Notes: generated from the letters alone by a model not told the origin. 64,000 nt of DNA from Actimicrobium sp. CCC2.4 (GCF_034347385.1 NZ_CP133777.1:682001-746000), one strand, 5' to 3'; counted from the stretch's first letter, positions 26,274 to 35,778 are shown. Translations and numbers: made by a program.

Positions 26274-26305
26274 GATGGCAGACTCGCTGGTATTATTCTG
26301 GGCTG

Positions 26306-26358
26306 GTTAGTCTAACTGATTTTTCGGCCCCTGCCGCTGCGGTCCGGGAAACTCCCGG
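26306..26358. promoter_or_regulatory. Inverted repeats in the peroxidase/photolyase divergent region
   Basis: The 144-base gap between the two divergent genes contains GTTAG-T-CTAAC (26306-26316) and CCGGG-AAACT-CCCGG (26344-26358), then TTGACG at 26361-26366, which could be a -35 box for the photolyase. No good -10 follows at the right distance. The dyads are candidate operator sites; no regulator gene is adjacent. Confidence 0.3.
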
Positions 26359-26417
26359 CGTTGACGTTTTGAAAGGCAATTCCCGATGTTCAGCTCTCTG
26401 TTTTTGGTGGTGATGCG

Positions 26418-27956
26418 ATGATGCGCCGGCTGGTTCTGGTGCTGGGAGATCAGCTCTCGATGGACAATCCGGCGCTGGCGGATTTCGATCCGCAGCGCGA
26501 TGTGGTGGTGATGATCGAGGCGGCCAGCGAAGGTATGGCGGTCTGGTCGCACAAGGCGCGCATCACGCTGTTCCTGTCGGCGATGCGGCATTTTGCGCTG
26601 GTGCTGGGTGAGCGTGGCTGGCCTTTCATTTACCTGAAGCTCGATGACCCGCTGCCGGGTGATTTTGCCGCCCGCCTCGGCGCGGTGCTGGCCGAACATC
26701 AGCCGCTGGCGCTGTATGTGGCGGACCCGGGCGAATGGCGCATGCAGCAACTACTGGAGCAGGTGTGCGCGAGTTCGGCGACGCCGTTGCGCGTCATCGA
26801 CGACACCCATTTCTTGTGCAGCCGCAGCGAATTTGCGACCTGGGCCAAGGGCAAGAAAGAATTGCGCATGGAGTTCTTTTACCGGGTGATGCGCAAGAAG
26901 CACCAGGTTCTGATGAACGGCGAGCAACCCGAAGGCGGCGAGTGGAATTACGATGCCGAGAACCGCAGTGCCTTTCCGAAACGCACCGGCCCCGGCGTGA
27001 TTCCGCCGCCGGCGCGCTTCGTGCCGGATGCGATCACGCAGGAAGTCATCGCGTTGGTCGAGACGGAGTTCACCGATCATCCAGGCAGCACCGACCATTT
27101 CATCTGGCCGGTCGACCGGGCCCAGGCCTTGCAGGCGCTGGACGCATTCATTGCAACGCGGCTGGCGGGATTCGGGACGTATCAGGATGCGATGTGGACC
27201 GACACGCCGTTCGGCTGGCACGCGCTGCTCTCGAGCAGCCTGAACCTGCATTTGCTGTCGCCGGCTGAAGTTGTAGCCGCTGCCGAAGCTGCCTATCGCA
27301 ACGGTGCGGTGCCGCTGGCCAGCGCCGAAGGCTTCATCCGGCAGATACTCGGCTGGCGCGAATTCATTCGCGGTGTGTACTGGCTCGACATGCCCGGCAT
27401 GAAGCAGGCCAATCATTACGATCATCAGCGTGCGCTGCCGGGTTTTTATTGGACCGGCAACACCGGTATGGCCTGCATGAAGGACGCGATCGGCCAGACG
27501 CTGGAGCATGGTTATGCCCACCATATCCAGCGCTTGATGGTGACCGGCAATTTCGCCTTGCTGGCCGAGTTGTCGCCGCAGCAGGTCAGTGACTGGTATC
27601 TGGCGGTGTATGTCGATGCGGTCGAGTGGGTCGAGTTGCCGAACGTGGCGGGTATGGCACTGCATGCGCTGGGCAACCGCTTCACCAGCAAGCCGTACAT
27701 TTCCAGCGGTGCGTACATCAAACGCCAAAGCAATTATTGCAGTGGCTGCCGGTATGATCCGGCCGAGCGCCTCGGCGAGCGGGCCTGTCCGTTTACGACT
27801 CTGTACTGGAATTTCATCGACAAGCACGAGGCAACGCTGGTGGGTAATCCGCGCACAGCGCTGATGGCGAAAAACATTACGCGTCTGTCGGCCGATGAAC
27901 GTGCCGGTATTCGTTTGCTGGCAGCGAGCATGCTGGAGCGGCTCGACACTTTGTAA
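26418..27956 (+). CDS. Iron-sulfur bacterial cryptochrome/photolyase (FeS-BCP, PhrB type)
   Basis: A 512-residue cryptochrome/photolyase of the COG3046 group. It has an N-terminal Rossmann-like antenna domain (LVLVLGDQLS) and a helical FAD domain (WREFIRGVYW, then HHIQRLMVTGNFALLA). Four cysteines expected to hold a 4Fe-4S cluster are Cys353 (GMACMKD), Cys441 and Cys444 (YCSGC) and Cys457 (ERACPF), with the same spacing as Agrobacterium PhrB (350, 438, 441, 454, from memory). Relatives repair (6-4) photoproducts. Two ATG codons in a row make the start uncertain by one residue. Photolyases often travel with the CFA/DUF1365 gene set. Confidence 0.93.
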   Translation: MMRRLVLVLGDQLSMDNPALADFDPQRDVVVMIEAASEGMAVWSHKARITLFLSAMRHFALVLGERGWPFIYLKLDDPLPGDFAARLGAVLAEHQPLALYVADPGEWRMQQLLEQVCASSATPLRVIDDTHFLCSRSEFATWAKGKKELRMEFFYRVMRKKHQVLMNGEQPEGGEWNYDAENRSAFPKRTGPGVIPPPARFVPDAITQEVIALVETEFTDHPGSTDHFIWPVDRAQALQALDAFIATRLAGFGTYQDAMWTDTPFGWHALLSSSLNLHLLSPAEVVAAAEAAYRNGAVPLASAEGFIRQILGWREFIRGVYWLDMPGMKQANHYDHQRALPGFYWTGNTGMACMKDAIGQTLEHGYAHHIQRLMVTGNFALLAELSPQQVSDWYLAVYVDAVEWVELPNVAGMALHALGNRFTSKPYISSGAYIKRQSNYCSGCRYDPAERLGERACPFTTLYWNFIDKHEATLVGNPRTALMAKNITRLSADERAGIRLLAASMLERLDTL

Positions 27957-27962
27957 GATCGC

Positions 27963-28013
27963 AGCGCCGGTAAGTAAAGGTAGTCCGCAAGGACTTCCGG
28001 TAGGAGTGGCGCT
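27963..28013 (+). repeat. Imperfect hairpin between photolyase and diiron protein
   Basis: An inner stem AGTCC-GCAA-GGACT (27982-27995), extended by GG/CC after one mismatch, is nested in an outer AGCGCC/GGCGCT pair (27963-27968 and 28008-28013). There is no T-run, so it is not a classical terminator; it may be an mRNA stability or attenuation element. Support is structural only. Confidence 0.35.
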
Positions 28014-28065
28014 ACGTTTGCCGCAGAAGCATTTGTTGGTAAAATCAGGTAGTTATCTCATCTTT

Positions 28066-28929
28066 ATGAAGGCACTTATGCTGTATCCAGAATTGTTTAA
28101 ATCGCTTGAGCAAGTCCGCTGGAACATGGATACCGATGTTCCCTGGGATAAGTTCGATGCGTCCAAGCTCACCGACGAGCAGGCCCAGACGATCCGCATG
28201 AATGCGATCACCGAATGGTCGGCACTGCCCGCTACCGAAATGTTCTTGCGTGACAATCGTGGCGACAGTGATTTTTCCGCCTTCATGTCGGTGTGGTTCT
28301 TTGAAGAGCAAAAGCATTCGCTGGTCTTGATGGAATACCTGCGTCGCTTCCGTCCCGAGTTCGTCCCGACCGAAGCCGAACTGGACAATGTCCGTTTTGA
28401 ATTCGATCCGGCACCGCCACTCGAAACCCTGATGATGCATTTCTGCGGCGAGATCCGGCTCAATCACTGGTACCGCTGCGCCTCTGACTGGCACACCGAA
28501 CCCGTCATCAAGCAAATCTACAAGATGATCAGCCAGGATGAAGCGCGTCACGGCGGCGCCTATCTGCGCTACATGAAAAAAGCGCTGGGGGTTTCCGGCG
28601 ATTCGGCACGCGCCGCATTTGCTAAGATCGGCGTGTTGATGGCTTCGGCCCGTCGCACTGAAAAGCCCTTGCATCCGACTAATTTGCACGTGAACCAGTC
28701 GTTGTTTCCGAACGATACGGTGCAGTCGCGCTTGCCGGACCCGGACTGGCTGGAGCACTGGCTCGATGGCCAGATCAGGTTCGATGGCGAGTGGGAAAAG
28801 AAGGTGGTCGAGCGCATCCTCCACAACATGTCGCTGTTGTTCGAGCGCAGCTTTGCGACGGTGCAGGAGCTCAATCGCTATCGCAAGGAAATCGTTAACC
28901 GGATGGCATTGCCTGTCGCCGCTGTTTAA
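28066..28929 (+). CDS. Ferritin-like diiron protein (acyl-ACP desaturase-like)
   Basis: A 287-residue helical protein. Two E-x-x-H motifs typical of a carboxylate-bridged diiron site are seen: FFEEQKHSLVLMEYL near residue 85 and SQDEARHGGAYLRYM near 160, with further acidic helix residues in ITEWSALPATEMF and CGEIRLNHWY. The spacing resembles the acyl-ACP desaturase branch of the ferritin-like superfamily, though overall identity to known desaturases cannot be judged by eye. The start at 28066 was chosen because homologous helices begin there; the ribosome binding site is weak. A strong terminator follows. Possible link to the neighbouring acyl-chain modification genes is inference. Confidence 0.75.
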   Translation: MKALMLYPELFKSLEQVRWNMDTDVPWDKFDASKLTDEQAQTIRMNAITEWSALPATEMFLRDNRGDSDFSAFMSVWFFEEQKHSLVLMEYLRRFRPEFVPTEAELDNVRFEFDPAPPLETLMMHFCGEIRLNHWYRCASDWHTEPVIKQIYKMISQDEARHGGAYLRYMKKALGVSGDSARAAFAKIGVLMASARRTEKPLHPTNLHVNQSLFPNDTVQSRLPDPDWLEHWLDGQIRFDGEWEKKVVERILHNMSLLFERSFATVQELNRYRKEIVNRMALPVAAV

Positions 28930-28962
28930 CCTGCATCTGAGCAATTCGTGATGTAATCGAGG

Positions 28963-28992
28963 GCCGCAAGATTTTTCTTGCGGCTTTTTTTT
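28963..28992 (+). terminator. Rho-independent terminator after the diiron protein gene
   Basis: GCCGCAAG (28963-28970) and CTTGCGGC (28977-28984) form an 8-bp perfect stem with a six-base loop, followed by eight T residues. It separates the diiron protein gene from rfaE2. Confidence 0.92.
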
Positions 28993-29012
28993 CCCCTGAC
29001 AGGAGACCTGCC

Positions 29013-29501
29013 ATGTCTGATTTCGAGCACAAGATTTGCCGGCGTACCGAACTCGCTTCGCGCATTGCGCATCTGGCCCAGCCGGTCGTGATGACCAATG
29101 GAGTCTTCGATATCCTGCATCGCGGTCATGTCACTTATCTGGCCCAGGCCCGCGCGCTGGGTGCCTCGCTGGTGGTGGCGGTCAATACCGATGCCTCGGT
29201 CAAACGGCTGGGCAAGGGCAGCGACCGGCCGCTCAATCATTGCCCCGACCGGATGGCCGTGATTGCCGCGCTTGAATCCGTGAGCCTGGTGGTGGCGTTC
29301 GATGAAGACACGGCGCTGGAAGTGATCAGGGAAGCGCATCCGGGCATCTATGCCAAAGGCGGCGACTACGACATGGACGAGATCCCCGAAGGCCAGGAAG
29401 TGCTGGCCTACGGCGGCAAGGCGATCGCAATCGACTTCAAGCATGATCGCTCGACCACGCAGCTGTTGTCTAAGGTCAGGCAGGCTCCGGAAGAGCTGTA
29501 G
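29013..29501 (+). CDS. rfaE2: D-glycero-beta-D-manno-heptose 1-phosphate adenylyltransferase
   Basis: A 162-residue nucleotidyltransferase making ADP-heptose for the LPS core. The cytidylyltransferase-type motif TNGVFDILHRGHVTYL (about residues 28-43) and the GGDYDMDEIPEG segment are characteristic. It is the stand-alone second domain; the kinase domain (rfaE1), fused in E. coli HldE, must be encoded elsewhere. CAGGAGAC precedes the ATG. Confidence 0.95.
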   Translation: MSDFEHKICRRTELASRIAHLAQPVVMTNGVFDILHRGHVTYLAQARALGASLVVAVNTDASVKRLGKGSDRPLNHCPDRMAVIAALESVSLVVAFDEDTALEVIREAHPGIYAKGGDYDMDEIPEGQEVLAYGGKAIAIDFKHDRSTTQLLSKVRQAPEEL

Positions 29502-29506
29502 GCGGC

Positions 29507-29950
29507 TCAGTGCGCCGCTGTTAGTGCGCCGACGTCGACCAGTGCATCGACGGTACCGGCTTTCTCGAAGGTCAGGCGCAGCGGTACTGGCATTCCTGCC
29601 ACCAGAGGCTGTTTGAGGCCGGTCAGCATCACGTGATAACCATCGCCGGCCGCCATCGTCAGCGTGCTGTTTGCGGCGATCGCGATCCCGGATACTTCCC
29701 GCATTTTCATGACATTACCGGTCATGGACATCGTGTGCAGCTCGGCCGCTGCGGCGACCGGAGTCGCAATGCGCAACAGCTTATCGGCGCTTGCGCTGCT
29801 ATTGCGGATGGTCAGGTAGACGGCGGCAGAGGGCTGGCCCGGTGCCGATGCACGTGCAACGGCACGGCTGACCTCAATGGCCGCTCCGGCGGCAAAGGCG
29901 CTAGCGGCGATGCCGGTTGCGGCGAAAAAAATCAGGGTAGTCAGGCGCAT
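29507..29950 (-). CDS. PCu(A)C-type periplasmic copper chaperone
   Basis: A 147-residue protein with a signal peptide (LTTLIFFAATGIAASAFA). Copper(I) ligands of the family are visible as His72, Met83, His106 and Met108 (ELHTM, MKMREV and YHVML), close to the H-x10-M-x21-H-x-M pattern. PCu(A)C proteins deliver copper to the CuA centre of cytochrome oxidase together with SCO proteins, and a complete oxidase locus follows about 3 kb away. AAGGA precedes the ATG at 29950; longer frames start in unrelated sequence. Confidence 0.9.
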   Translation of the reverse strand: MRLTTLIFFAATGIAASAFAAGAAIEVSRAVARASAPGQPSAAVYLTIRNSSASADKLLRIATPVAAAAELHTMSMTGNVMKMREVSGIAIAANSTLTMAAGDGYHVMLTGLKQPLVAGMPVPLRLTFEKAGTVDALVDVGALTAAH

Positions 29951-29979
29951 GGGATTCCTTGGATGTGGGGGGGCAGTCA

Positions 29980-30450
29980 TTACGCGCCACCGGCATAGCC
30001 ATTCTGGCGCCATGCTTCGTAGACGACGACAGCGACCGTGTTTGACAGGTTCAGGCTGCGATTGTCGGGCCGCATCGGCAGGCGGATGCGCTGGCCGGGC
30101 GGGAATGATTCACGTAATGCCGGGTCCAGGCCTTTGGTTTCCGAGCCGAACACGAAGACATCGCCGGGCTGGAACCGGCCGGTCGCAAAAGGCGTCGAGC
30201 CATGCGTGGTGAGCGCGAACATGCGTTGCGGATCGGGCTGCACGGCGGCGATAAATTGGCTCCAGTCCGGATGGACTTGCATCGTCGCGTAATCGTGATA
30301 ATCGAGGCCGGCACGGCGCATCTTGGCATCGTCAAGCGGAAATCCCAGCGGTTCGATCAGGTGCAGTTGCGCGCCGGTGTTGGCGCACAGGCGGATGATA
30401 TTGCCGGTGTTAGGCGGGATTTCCGGCTCGACCAGTACGACATGAAACAT
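29980..30450 (-). CDS. trmL: tRNA (cytidine(34)-2'-O)-methyltransferase
   Basis: A 156-residue SPOUT methyltransferase. FHVVLVEPEIPPNTGNIIRL at the N-terminus is the TrmL signature; FGSETKGL and the knot region IRLPMRPDNRSLNLSNTVAV carry the SAM site. It methylates the wobble base of tRNA-Leu isoacceptors. It lies between comF and the copper chaperone on the same strand with short gaps. Confidence 0.94.
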   Translation of the reverse strand: MFHVVLVEPEIPPNTGNIIRLCANTGAQLHLIEPLGFPLDDAKMRRAGLDYHDYATMQVHPDWSQFIAAVQPDPQRMFALTTHGSTPFATGRFQPGDVFVFGSETKGLDPALRESFPPGQRIRLPMRPDNRSLNLSNTVAVVVYEAWRQNGYAGGA

Positions 30451-30470
30451 GGAATCCTTGGAATGAAAAA

Positions 30471-31208
30471 TTAAGCGGGCGACGTGCGCGCGAACACCAG
30501 GTTGGTGACACGGCGCGCGCCGTAGCGCTTCAGTGTCGCTGCCACTTCGTGCAGCGTCGCGCCGGTGGTCATGACGTCGTCGACCACGCCGACATGCCGG
30601 CCATCTACGCTCGCCATCGCCAACGCTGGCACGACGAAGGCCGCGTGCATGTTCTTGTGTCGTTGTCGCGCCGGCATGGCCGCCTGCGCTTCGGTCTCGC
30701 GCACCCTGACCAGCAACTGCGGCGAAAGCGGAAGTGTAAGCGAACGCGCCAGCGGCCGGGCGATTTCAAGGGCCTGATTGTAGCCGCGTTCGACCAGTCT
30801 TTGCGGTCCGAGCGGCACCGGCGCGATCAGATCGGGCCAGTCGCGGCGGTCGGGTACGGCAGCGCACAGGGCGTCGTTGAGCAAGTCGCCGAATAGTCGT
30901 GCCAGCGGCAATGCGGCACCAAATTTCAGGGCCCGCACGAGCTGGTCTACCGGTGCCTGGTAGTCCGTGGCGACGATAGTGGCATCGAAGGCGGGCGGAT
31001 TGCGCAGACACATGCCGCAGAGCGTGCCGATGGTGCCCGGAAGCGCACAGCATTGGCAGCGAGAGGGGGTGTGCCGAAAGAATTGCAAGCGGCATGGCGC
31101 GCACAAAACGCCCGGGGCCGCAACTCCGCACAACGCGCAATCGGACGGCAGCAGGGTGGACAAACGCGTCTGGCAGGATGCCAACCAACGGCTGAAACGT
31201 CGTGTCAT
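30471..31208 (-). CDS. ComF family protein (phosphoribosyltransferase fold)
   Basis: A 245-residue ComF/GntX-like protein. The N-terminal zinc-finger region has paired cysteines (CALCG, CAPC, CQCCALPG, CGMC), and the C-terminal PRTase domain has the PRPP motif GVVDDVMTTGATL at about residues 205-217. Relatives assist DNA uptake in competent bacteria; in others the role is unknown. The ATG at 31208 was preferred to an upstream TTG. Divergent from bioC, whose GTG lies 68 bases away. Confidence 0.9.
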   Translation of the reverse strand: MTRRFSRWLASCQTRLSTLLPSDCALCGVAAPGVLCAPCRLQFFRHTPSRCQCCALPGTIGTLCGMCLRNPPAFDATIVATDYQAPVDQLVRALKFGAALPLARLFGDLLNDALCAAVPDRRDWPDLIAPVPLGPQRLVERGYNQALEIARPLARSLTLPLSPQLLVRVRETEAQAAMPARQRHKNMHAAFVVPALAMASVDGRHVGVVDDVMTTGATLHEVAATLKRYGARRVTNLVFARTSPA

Positions 31209-31275
31209 GGCGGCAAAAAATCGAACGGACGTGTAGACTTCGTGGAAAGAAATCCACGTCGACAAGGGCCTTTTT

Positions 31276-32208
31276 GTGACATCAGACTCCTACTCCCCCC
31301 CTAAAACGCAGAGTGCACCGATCGATCCCGCGCGGGTCCGGCGCTTGTTTGCCCGTCCGCAGCGATTGACCGAATCGGCGTTCCTGCGCCGCGAGATTGC
31401 TGCGCGCATGCAGGAACGGTTGGCGCTGGTCAGGCTGACGCCGACGCATGTGCTCGATGCGGGATGCGGCGACGGTGCCGACTTGTTGCCGCTGCAAAAG
31501 CGCTATCCCGCAGCGCAGGTACTTGGCATCGATGCCGCCGCAGCGATGGTGCAACAAGCGCGAGCGGCCCAGGATGCGGCGTCGTCGGCACTGAACAAGC
31601 TGATGGCCCAATGGTTGCCCGTTCGCCCTGCGGGGGCTGCAATATTGTGCGGCGATTTTGCCCGGTTGCCGGTCGGTCCGCAGTCGCTCGATCTGATCTG
31701 GTCCAATCTCGCACTGCACTGGCATGCATCGCCGGATCAGGTGTTTGCAGAATGGCGGCGGGTGCTGCGGGTCGATGGATTGTTGATGTTTTCGTGTTTT
31801 GGACCGGATACGTTCAAGCAGTTGCGCAGCGCCTTCGCCGCCGTCGATCCGAGCCCGCATATCCTGCCTTTCGTGGATATGCACGACTTCGGTGACATGC
31901 TGATCGAGGCCGGCTTCTCGACGCCGGTGATGGACATGGAGACGATTACCGTCACCTACCGGTCGATCGACAAGCTGCTGGCGGAGGTGCAGGCGCTCGG
32001 CGGCAACCCGCTGACAACGCGTCGGGATAGCCTGACCGGCCGTCAGCGCTGGCAGCAAATGAAAAATCAGCTGGAGCAACTGCGTGCGCCCGATGGGACC
32101 ATTGCGCTGACCTTTGAGGTGATTTACGGCCATGCATTCCGGCCTGCGCCCAAAACCACCTCGCGCGGTGAAGCTATTGTACGGCTGGATTTTCCGCCGC
32201 GGCGGTAG
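31276..32208 (+). CDS. bioC: Malonyl-ACP O-methyltransferase
   Basis: A 310-residue SAM-dependent methyltransferase of the BioC family, which masks the malonyl group at the start of biotin synthesis. The SAM motif VLDAGCGDGADLLPL is at about residues 55-69, and the LIWSNLALHWHASPDQVFAE segment is typical. The frame begins with GTG at 31276 and no in-frame ATG precedes the conserved part. Other bio genes are not nearby. The C-terminus VIYGHAF is shared with betaproteobacterial BioC. Confidence 0.9.
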   Translation: MTSDSYSPPKTQSAPIDPARVRRLFARPQRLTESAFLRREIAARMQERLALVRLTPTHVLDAGCGDGADLLPLQKRYPAAQVLGIDAAAAMVQQARAAQDAASSALNKLMAQWLPVRPAGAAILCGDFARLPVGPQSLDLIWSNLALHWHASPDQVFAEWRRVLRVDGLLMFSCFGPDTFKQLRSAFAAVDPSPHILPFVDMHDFGDMLIEAGFSTPVMDMETITVTYRSIDKLLAEVQALGGNPLTTRRDSLTGRQRWQQMKNQLEQLRAPDGTIALTFEVIYGHAFRPAPKTTSRGEAIVRLDFPPRR

Positions 32209-32403
32209 AAAAGCCGGGCAGGCGGGCTGGCCGGAACGACCGTCTTTGCCGCATCCGGAGCGCGCGGGAGACGGCGGATATGGCGGGCATGCAGGGTGTG
32301 GAAAGGCGGTTATTCCGCTTGATATGGAGGCGAATTCCGACATATACTTCGTCGGTTTTTTGCCGTGTGTGTTGAGTGCAATCATAAATTCGGGGTTGGT
32401 GCC

Positions 32404-32853
32404 ATGGCACAGCAAGAGTGGACGCTGAAACGAAACTGCTCGATATCGCCGCGACAGCTGGCCAGGTTTTACGCCAGCCTGTGTTTTGTGTCGCTGCTGT
32501 TGGCGAGTATTTTTACATTAGGCGGTGCGTGGCTGGTAATGGTGTTCTCGGTTGTCGAATTATCTGCAGTGGGTGCTGCGTTTTTGTATTACGCACGCCA
32601 TGCCTGCGACCGGGAAAACATCTGGCTGTCCGGCAGTTGCGTGATAGTCGAGCTGATCGACGCGGATCGCTCACGGCAATTTTGCTTCGATATCGGCACG
32701 CTACGAATCGAAGCGCCCGGTCAGCATGGTGCATTAATACGAATCAGGTCAGGCACCACCCAGATAGAAGTTGGGCGCTATTTGCCGTATTACAAGCGCC
32801 GTGAGTTCGCTTCGGAATTAAGGCAGTCGCTGGCACGAATAAGTTGCAGTTAA
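32404..32853 (+). CDS. DUF2244 domain-containing membrane protein
   Basis: A 149-residue protein with an N-terminal WTLKRNCSISPRQLARFY motif and two membrane helices (about residues 25-43 and 47-65), followed by a cytoplasmic β-rich region. The pattern matches DUF2244, commonly placed just before the cytochrome oxidase operon in beta- and alphaproteobacteria. Function unknown; involvement in oxidase assembly is inferred only from position. A -10-like TATACT at 32342-32347 lies upstream. Confidence 0.85.
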   Translation: MAQQEWTLKRNCSISPRQLARFYASLCFVSLLLASIFTLGGAWLVMVFSVVELSAVGAAFLYYARHACDRENIWLSGSCVIVELIDADRSRQFCFDIGTLRIEAPGQHGALIRIRSGTTQIEVGRYLPYYKRREFASELRQSLARISCS

Positions 32854-32890
32854 GGCCGGCCTGCAGTGAAGACAGTTGACATCGTTCAGG

Positions 32891-32920
32891 TTGTGAACGT
32901 CCGCAAGACAGAATTATTAA
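32891..32920 (+). promoter_or_regulatory. Possible promoter of the cytochrome oxidase operon
   Basis: TTGTGA (32891-32896) and TATTAA (32915-32920), 18 bases apart, each match four of six consensus positions. They lie 21 bases upstream of the coxB ATG, leaving a very short leader. A weak call. Confidence 0.35.
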
Positions 32921-32940
32921 AATGGGTTGTTGAGGAAAAC

Positions 32941-34113
32941 ATGAAACAAGTGAAGCGCCTTCAATCGATGATGTTTGCAGCCACCCTGGCGGCGAGCGGC
33001 CTGGTCAGGGCAGCGGAAGTTCAGGATATTCCTGGCGGCCCGGCTGTTCGCCAGCTCAATCTCCACCCTGGTGTCACCAAGATCGCCGAACAAATCTATT
33101 CGTTGCATACCTTTATGCTGATCATCTGCCTGGCGATCTTTGTGGCAGTTTTTGGCGTGATGTTTTATTCCATCCTCAAGCACCGCAAGTCGCTCGGCCA
33201 CAAGTCGGCCACCTTCCATGAGAGCACCGCCGTTGAAATCGCCTGGACCATCGTGCCGTTCGTGATCGTCATCGCGATGGCGTTGCCGGCAACCCGCACC
33301 GTGGTCGCGATGAAAGATACCTCGAACGCCGACATTACGATCAAGGCGACCGGGATGCAGTGGAAATGGGGTTACGACTATCTCAAGGGCGAAGGCGAAG
33401 GCATTGCTTTCCTGTCGAACCTGTCGACACCGCGCAGCCAGATTGGCGCACCGGGTGTTGCTCCTACTGAACCACGCGGTAACAACTACCTGCTCGAAGT
33501 CGACAACGAAATGGTTGTTCCAGTCGGCCGCAAGATTCGCATCATCACCACTGCAAACGACGTAATCCACGCCTGGGGCATGCCAATGCTGGGCGTCCAG
33601 CAGGATGCGATCCCCGGCTTTGTCCGTGATGCCTGGTTCAAGGCGGAGCAAACCGGTACTTTCCGCGGGCAATGCGATAAATTGTGCGGTGCCGAACATG
33701 CGTTCATGCCGATCGTCGTCAGGGCGGTTTCCGATGCCGATTACAAGATCTGGGTCGATGGCAAGAAAAAAGAAATGGCGTCCCTCGCCGATGATCCGAA
33801 CAAGGTCTATACCGTCGACGAACTCAAGCAGCGCGGTGAAAAAGTCTACAACACCAATTGCGTGGCTTGCCATCAGGCGACCGGCAAAGGCGTGCCCGGA
33901 GCGTTTCCTGCACTGGACGGTTCACTCGTTGTCAATGGAGTGAAAGCCGATCAGATTCATCTTTTGTTGAACGGCAAAAACGCCATGCCGGCCTGGAAAT
34001 CGCTGTCCGATACGGACATCGCTGCAGTAATTACCTATACCCGTAACAGCTGGTCGAACAAAGCTGCCGAAAATATTGTCCAGCCAGCCGAAATTCTGGC
34101 TGCGCGCAAGTAA
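32941..34113 (+). CDS. coxB: Cytochrome c oxidase subunit II with fused cytochrome c domain
   Basis: A 390-residue subunit II. A signal-like N-terminus is followed by two membrane helices (about 55-75 and 95-115). The CuA cupredoxin domain has its ligands at about His210 (NDVIHAWG) and in [14 protein letters not shown] (Cys245, Cys249, His253, Met256). A C-terminal class I cytochrome c domain with CVACH (about 307-311) and a later methionine (KNAMPAW) makes this a caa3-like subunit. AGGAAA precedes the ATG. First gene of the oxidase operon. Confidence 0.96.
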   Translation: MKQVKRLQSMMFAATLAASGLVRAAEVQDIPGGPAVRQLNLHPGVTKIAEQIYSLHTFMLIICLAIFVAVFGVMFYSILKHRKSLGHKSATFHESTAVEIAWTIVPFVIVIAMALPATRTVVAMKDTSNADITIKATGMQWKWGYDYLKGEGEGIAFLSNLSTPRSQIGAPGVAPTEPRGNNYLLEVDNEMVVPVGRKIRIITTANDVIHAWGMPMLGVQQDAIPGFVRDAWFKAEQTGTFRGQCDKLCGAEHAFMPIVVRAVSDADYKIWVDGKKKEMASLADDPNKVYTVDELKQRGEKVYNTNCVACHQATGKGVPGAFPALDGSLVVNGVKADQIHLLLNGKNAMPAWKSLSDTDIAAVITYTRNSWSNKAAENIVQPAEILAARK

Positions 34114-34132
34114 CCGACTCCAGGAGATTGAG

Positions 34133-35740
34133 ATGAGCACGACAACAATCGATCACGCACACGATCACGCGCATGGCGATGATCACGGCCACGACGACCA
34201 CCCGCACGGCTGGCGTCGCTGGTTGTACGCGACCAACCACAAGGATATCGGTAGTCTGTATCTGTGGTTCTCTTTCATCATGTTCTTGTCCGGCGGCGTC
34301 ATGGCCCTGGTCATTCGTGCCGAGTTGTTTCAGCCTGGCCTGCAACTTGTGCGACCGGAATTGTTCAACCAGATGACCACGATGCACGGTCTGGTGATGG
34401 TGTTCGGCGCGATCATGCCGGCCTTCGTCGGCTTCGCCAACTGGATGATTCCATTGCAGATCGGCGCCGCCGACATGGCATTTGCGCGGATGAATAACTT
34501 CAGCTTCTGGCTGCTGCCGGTTGCCGCGCTGTTGCTGATGGGTTCGTTCTTCGTCCCCGGTGGTGCAGTCGCCGCTGGCTGGACGCTTTACGCACCGCTG
34601 TCGACCCAGATGGGGCCGGGCATGGACATGGCGATTTTTGCGATCCATATCATGGGCGCGTCGTCGATCATGGGTTCGATCAACATCATCACCACCATCC
34701 TGAACATGCGTACTCCAGGCATGACCCTGATGAAGATGCCGATGTTCTGCTGGACCTGGCTGATCACCGCTTACCTGCTGATCGCCGTGATGCCAGTGCT
34801 GGCCGGTGCGATTACGATGACGCTGACCGACCGCCATTTCGGCACCTCGTTCTTCAATGCCGCCGGTGGTGGTGATCCAGTCATGTATCAACACATCTTC
34901 TGGTTCTTCGGTCATCCCGAGGTGTACATCATGATTTTGCCGGCCTTCGGCATCATCTCGCAGATCATTCCAACCTTCGCCCGCAAGCAGTTGTTCGGCT
35001 ATGCATCAATGGTGTATGCCACCGCATCCATCGCGATCCTGTCGTTCATGGTGTGGGCGCATCACATGTTCACATCCGGCATGCCGGTCACAGGTCAGCT
35101 GTTCTTCATGTACGCCACGATGCTTATCGCCGTACCGACCGGCGTGAAGATTTTTAACTGGATTGCCACGATGTGGCGCGGTTCGATGTCGTTCGAGACA
35201 CCGATGCTGTTTGCGATCGGCTTCATTTTCGTGTTCACGCTGGGTGGTTTCACCGGCCTGATTCTGGCCGTGACACCGATCGACATTGCTGTCCATGACA
35301 CGTACTACGTGGTTGCCCACTTCCACTACGTACTGGTGGCCGGTTCGCTGTTCGCCTTGTTTGCCGGATTCTACTACTGGGGCCCAAAGTGGACGGGCTA
35401 CATGTACAAGGAATCGCGTGGCAAGTTCCACTTCTGGGCCTCGCTGATTACCTTTAACATCACGTTCTTCCCGATGCACTTCCTGGGTCTGGCCGGCATG
35501 CCGCGCCGTATCGCTGACTACCCGGCGCAGTTCACCGATTTCAATATGCTGGCCTCGATAGGGGCTGCAGGTTTCGCGGCTTCGCAACTGTACTTCTTGT
35601 TCATGGTCATATTGCCGTCGATCCGTGGTGGTGAAAAAGCCCTGGCCAAGCCATGGGACGGTGCAGAAGGTCTGGAATGGACAGTGCCAAGTCCGGCACC
35701 GTTCCATACATTTGAAGTTGCCCCGGTTTTCAAAGGCTGA
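34133..35740 (+). CDS. coxA: Cytochrome c oxidase subunit I
   Basis: A 535-residue heme-copper oxidase core subunit with 12 membrane helices. The low-spin heme ligand is in [11 protein letters not shown]. CuB and the cross-linked tyrosine are in [13 protein letters not shown], the histidine pair in VWAHHMF, and the heme ligands in VAHFHYVLV. Glu in GHPEV places it in the A1 class. Residues ~8-27 form an unusual histidine/aspartate-rich cytoplasmic tail before the conserved [21 protein letters not shown] precedes the ATG; 19 bases separate it from coxB. Confidence 0.98.
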   Translation: MSTTTIDHAHDHAHGDDHGHDDHPHGWRRWLYATNHKDIGSLYLWFSFIMFLSGGVMALVIRAELFQPGLQLVRPELFNQMTTMHGLVMVFGAIMPAFVGFANWMIPLQIGAADMAFARMNNFSFWLLPVAALLLMGSFFVPGGAVAAGWTLYAPLSTQMGPGMDMAIFAIHIMGASSIMGSINIITTILNMRTPGMTLMKMPMFCWTWLITAYLLIAVMPVLAGAITMTLTDRHFGTSFFNAAGGGDPVMYQHIFWFFGHPEVYIMILPAFGIISQIIPTFARKQLFGYASMVYATASIAILSFMVWAHHMFTSGMPVTGQLFFMYATMLIAVPTGVKIFNWIATMWRGSMSFETPMLFAIGFIFVFTLGGFTGLILAVTPIDIAVHDTYYVVAHFHYVLVAGSLFALFAGFYYWGPKWTGYMYKESRGKFHFWASLITFNITFFPMHFLGLAGMPRRIADYPAQFTDFNMLASIGAAGFAASQLYFLFMVILPSIRGGEKALAKPWDGAEGLEWTVPSPAPFHTFEVAPVFKG

Positions 35741-35778
35741 TGACAAGGCGGGTTTCGGCCCGCCTTTGAACGATATTT

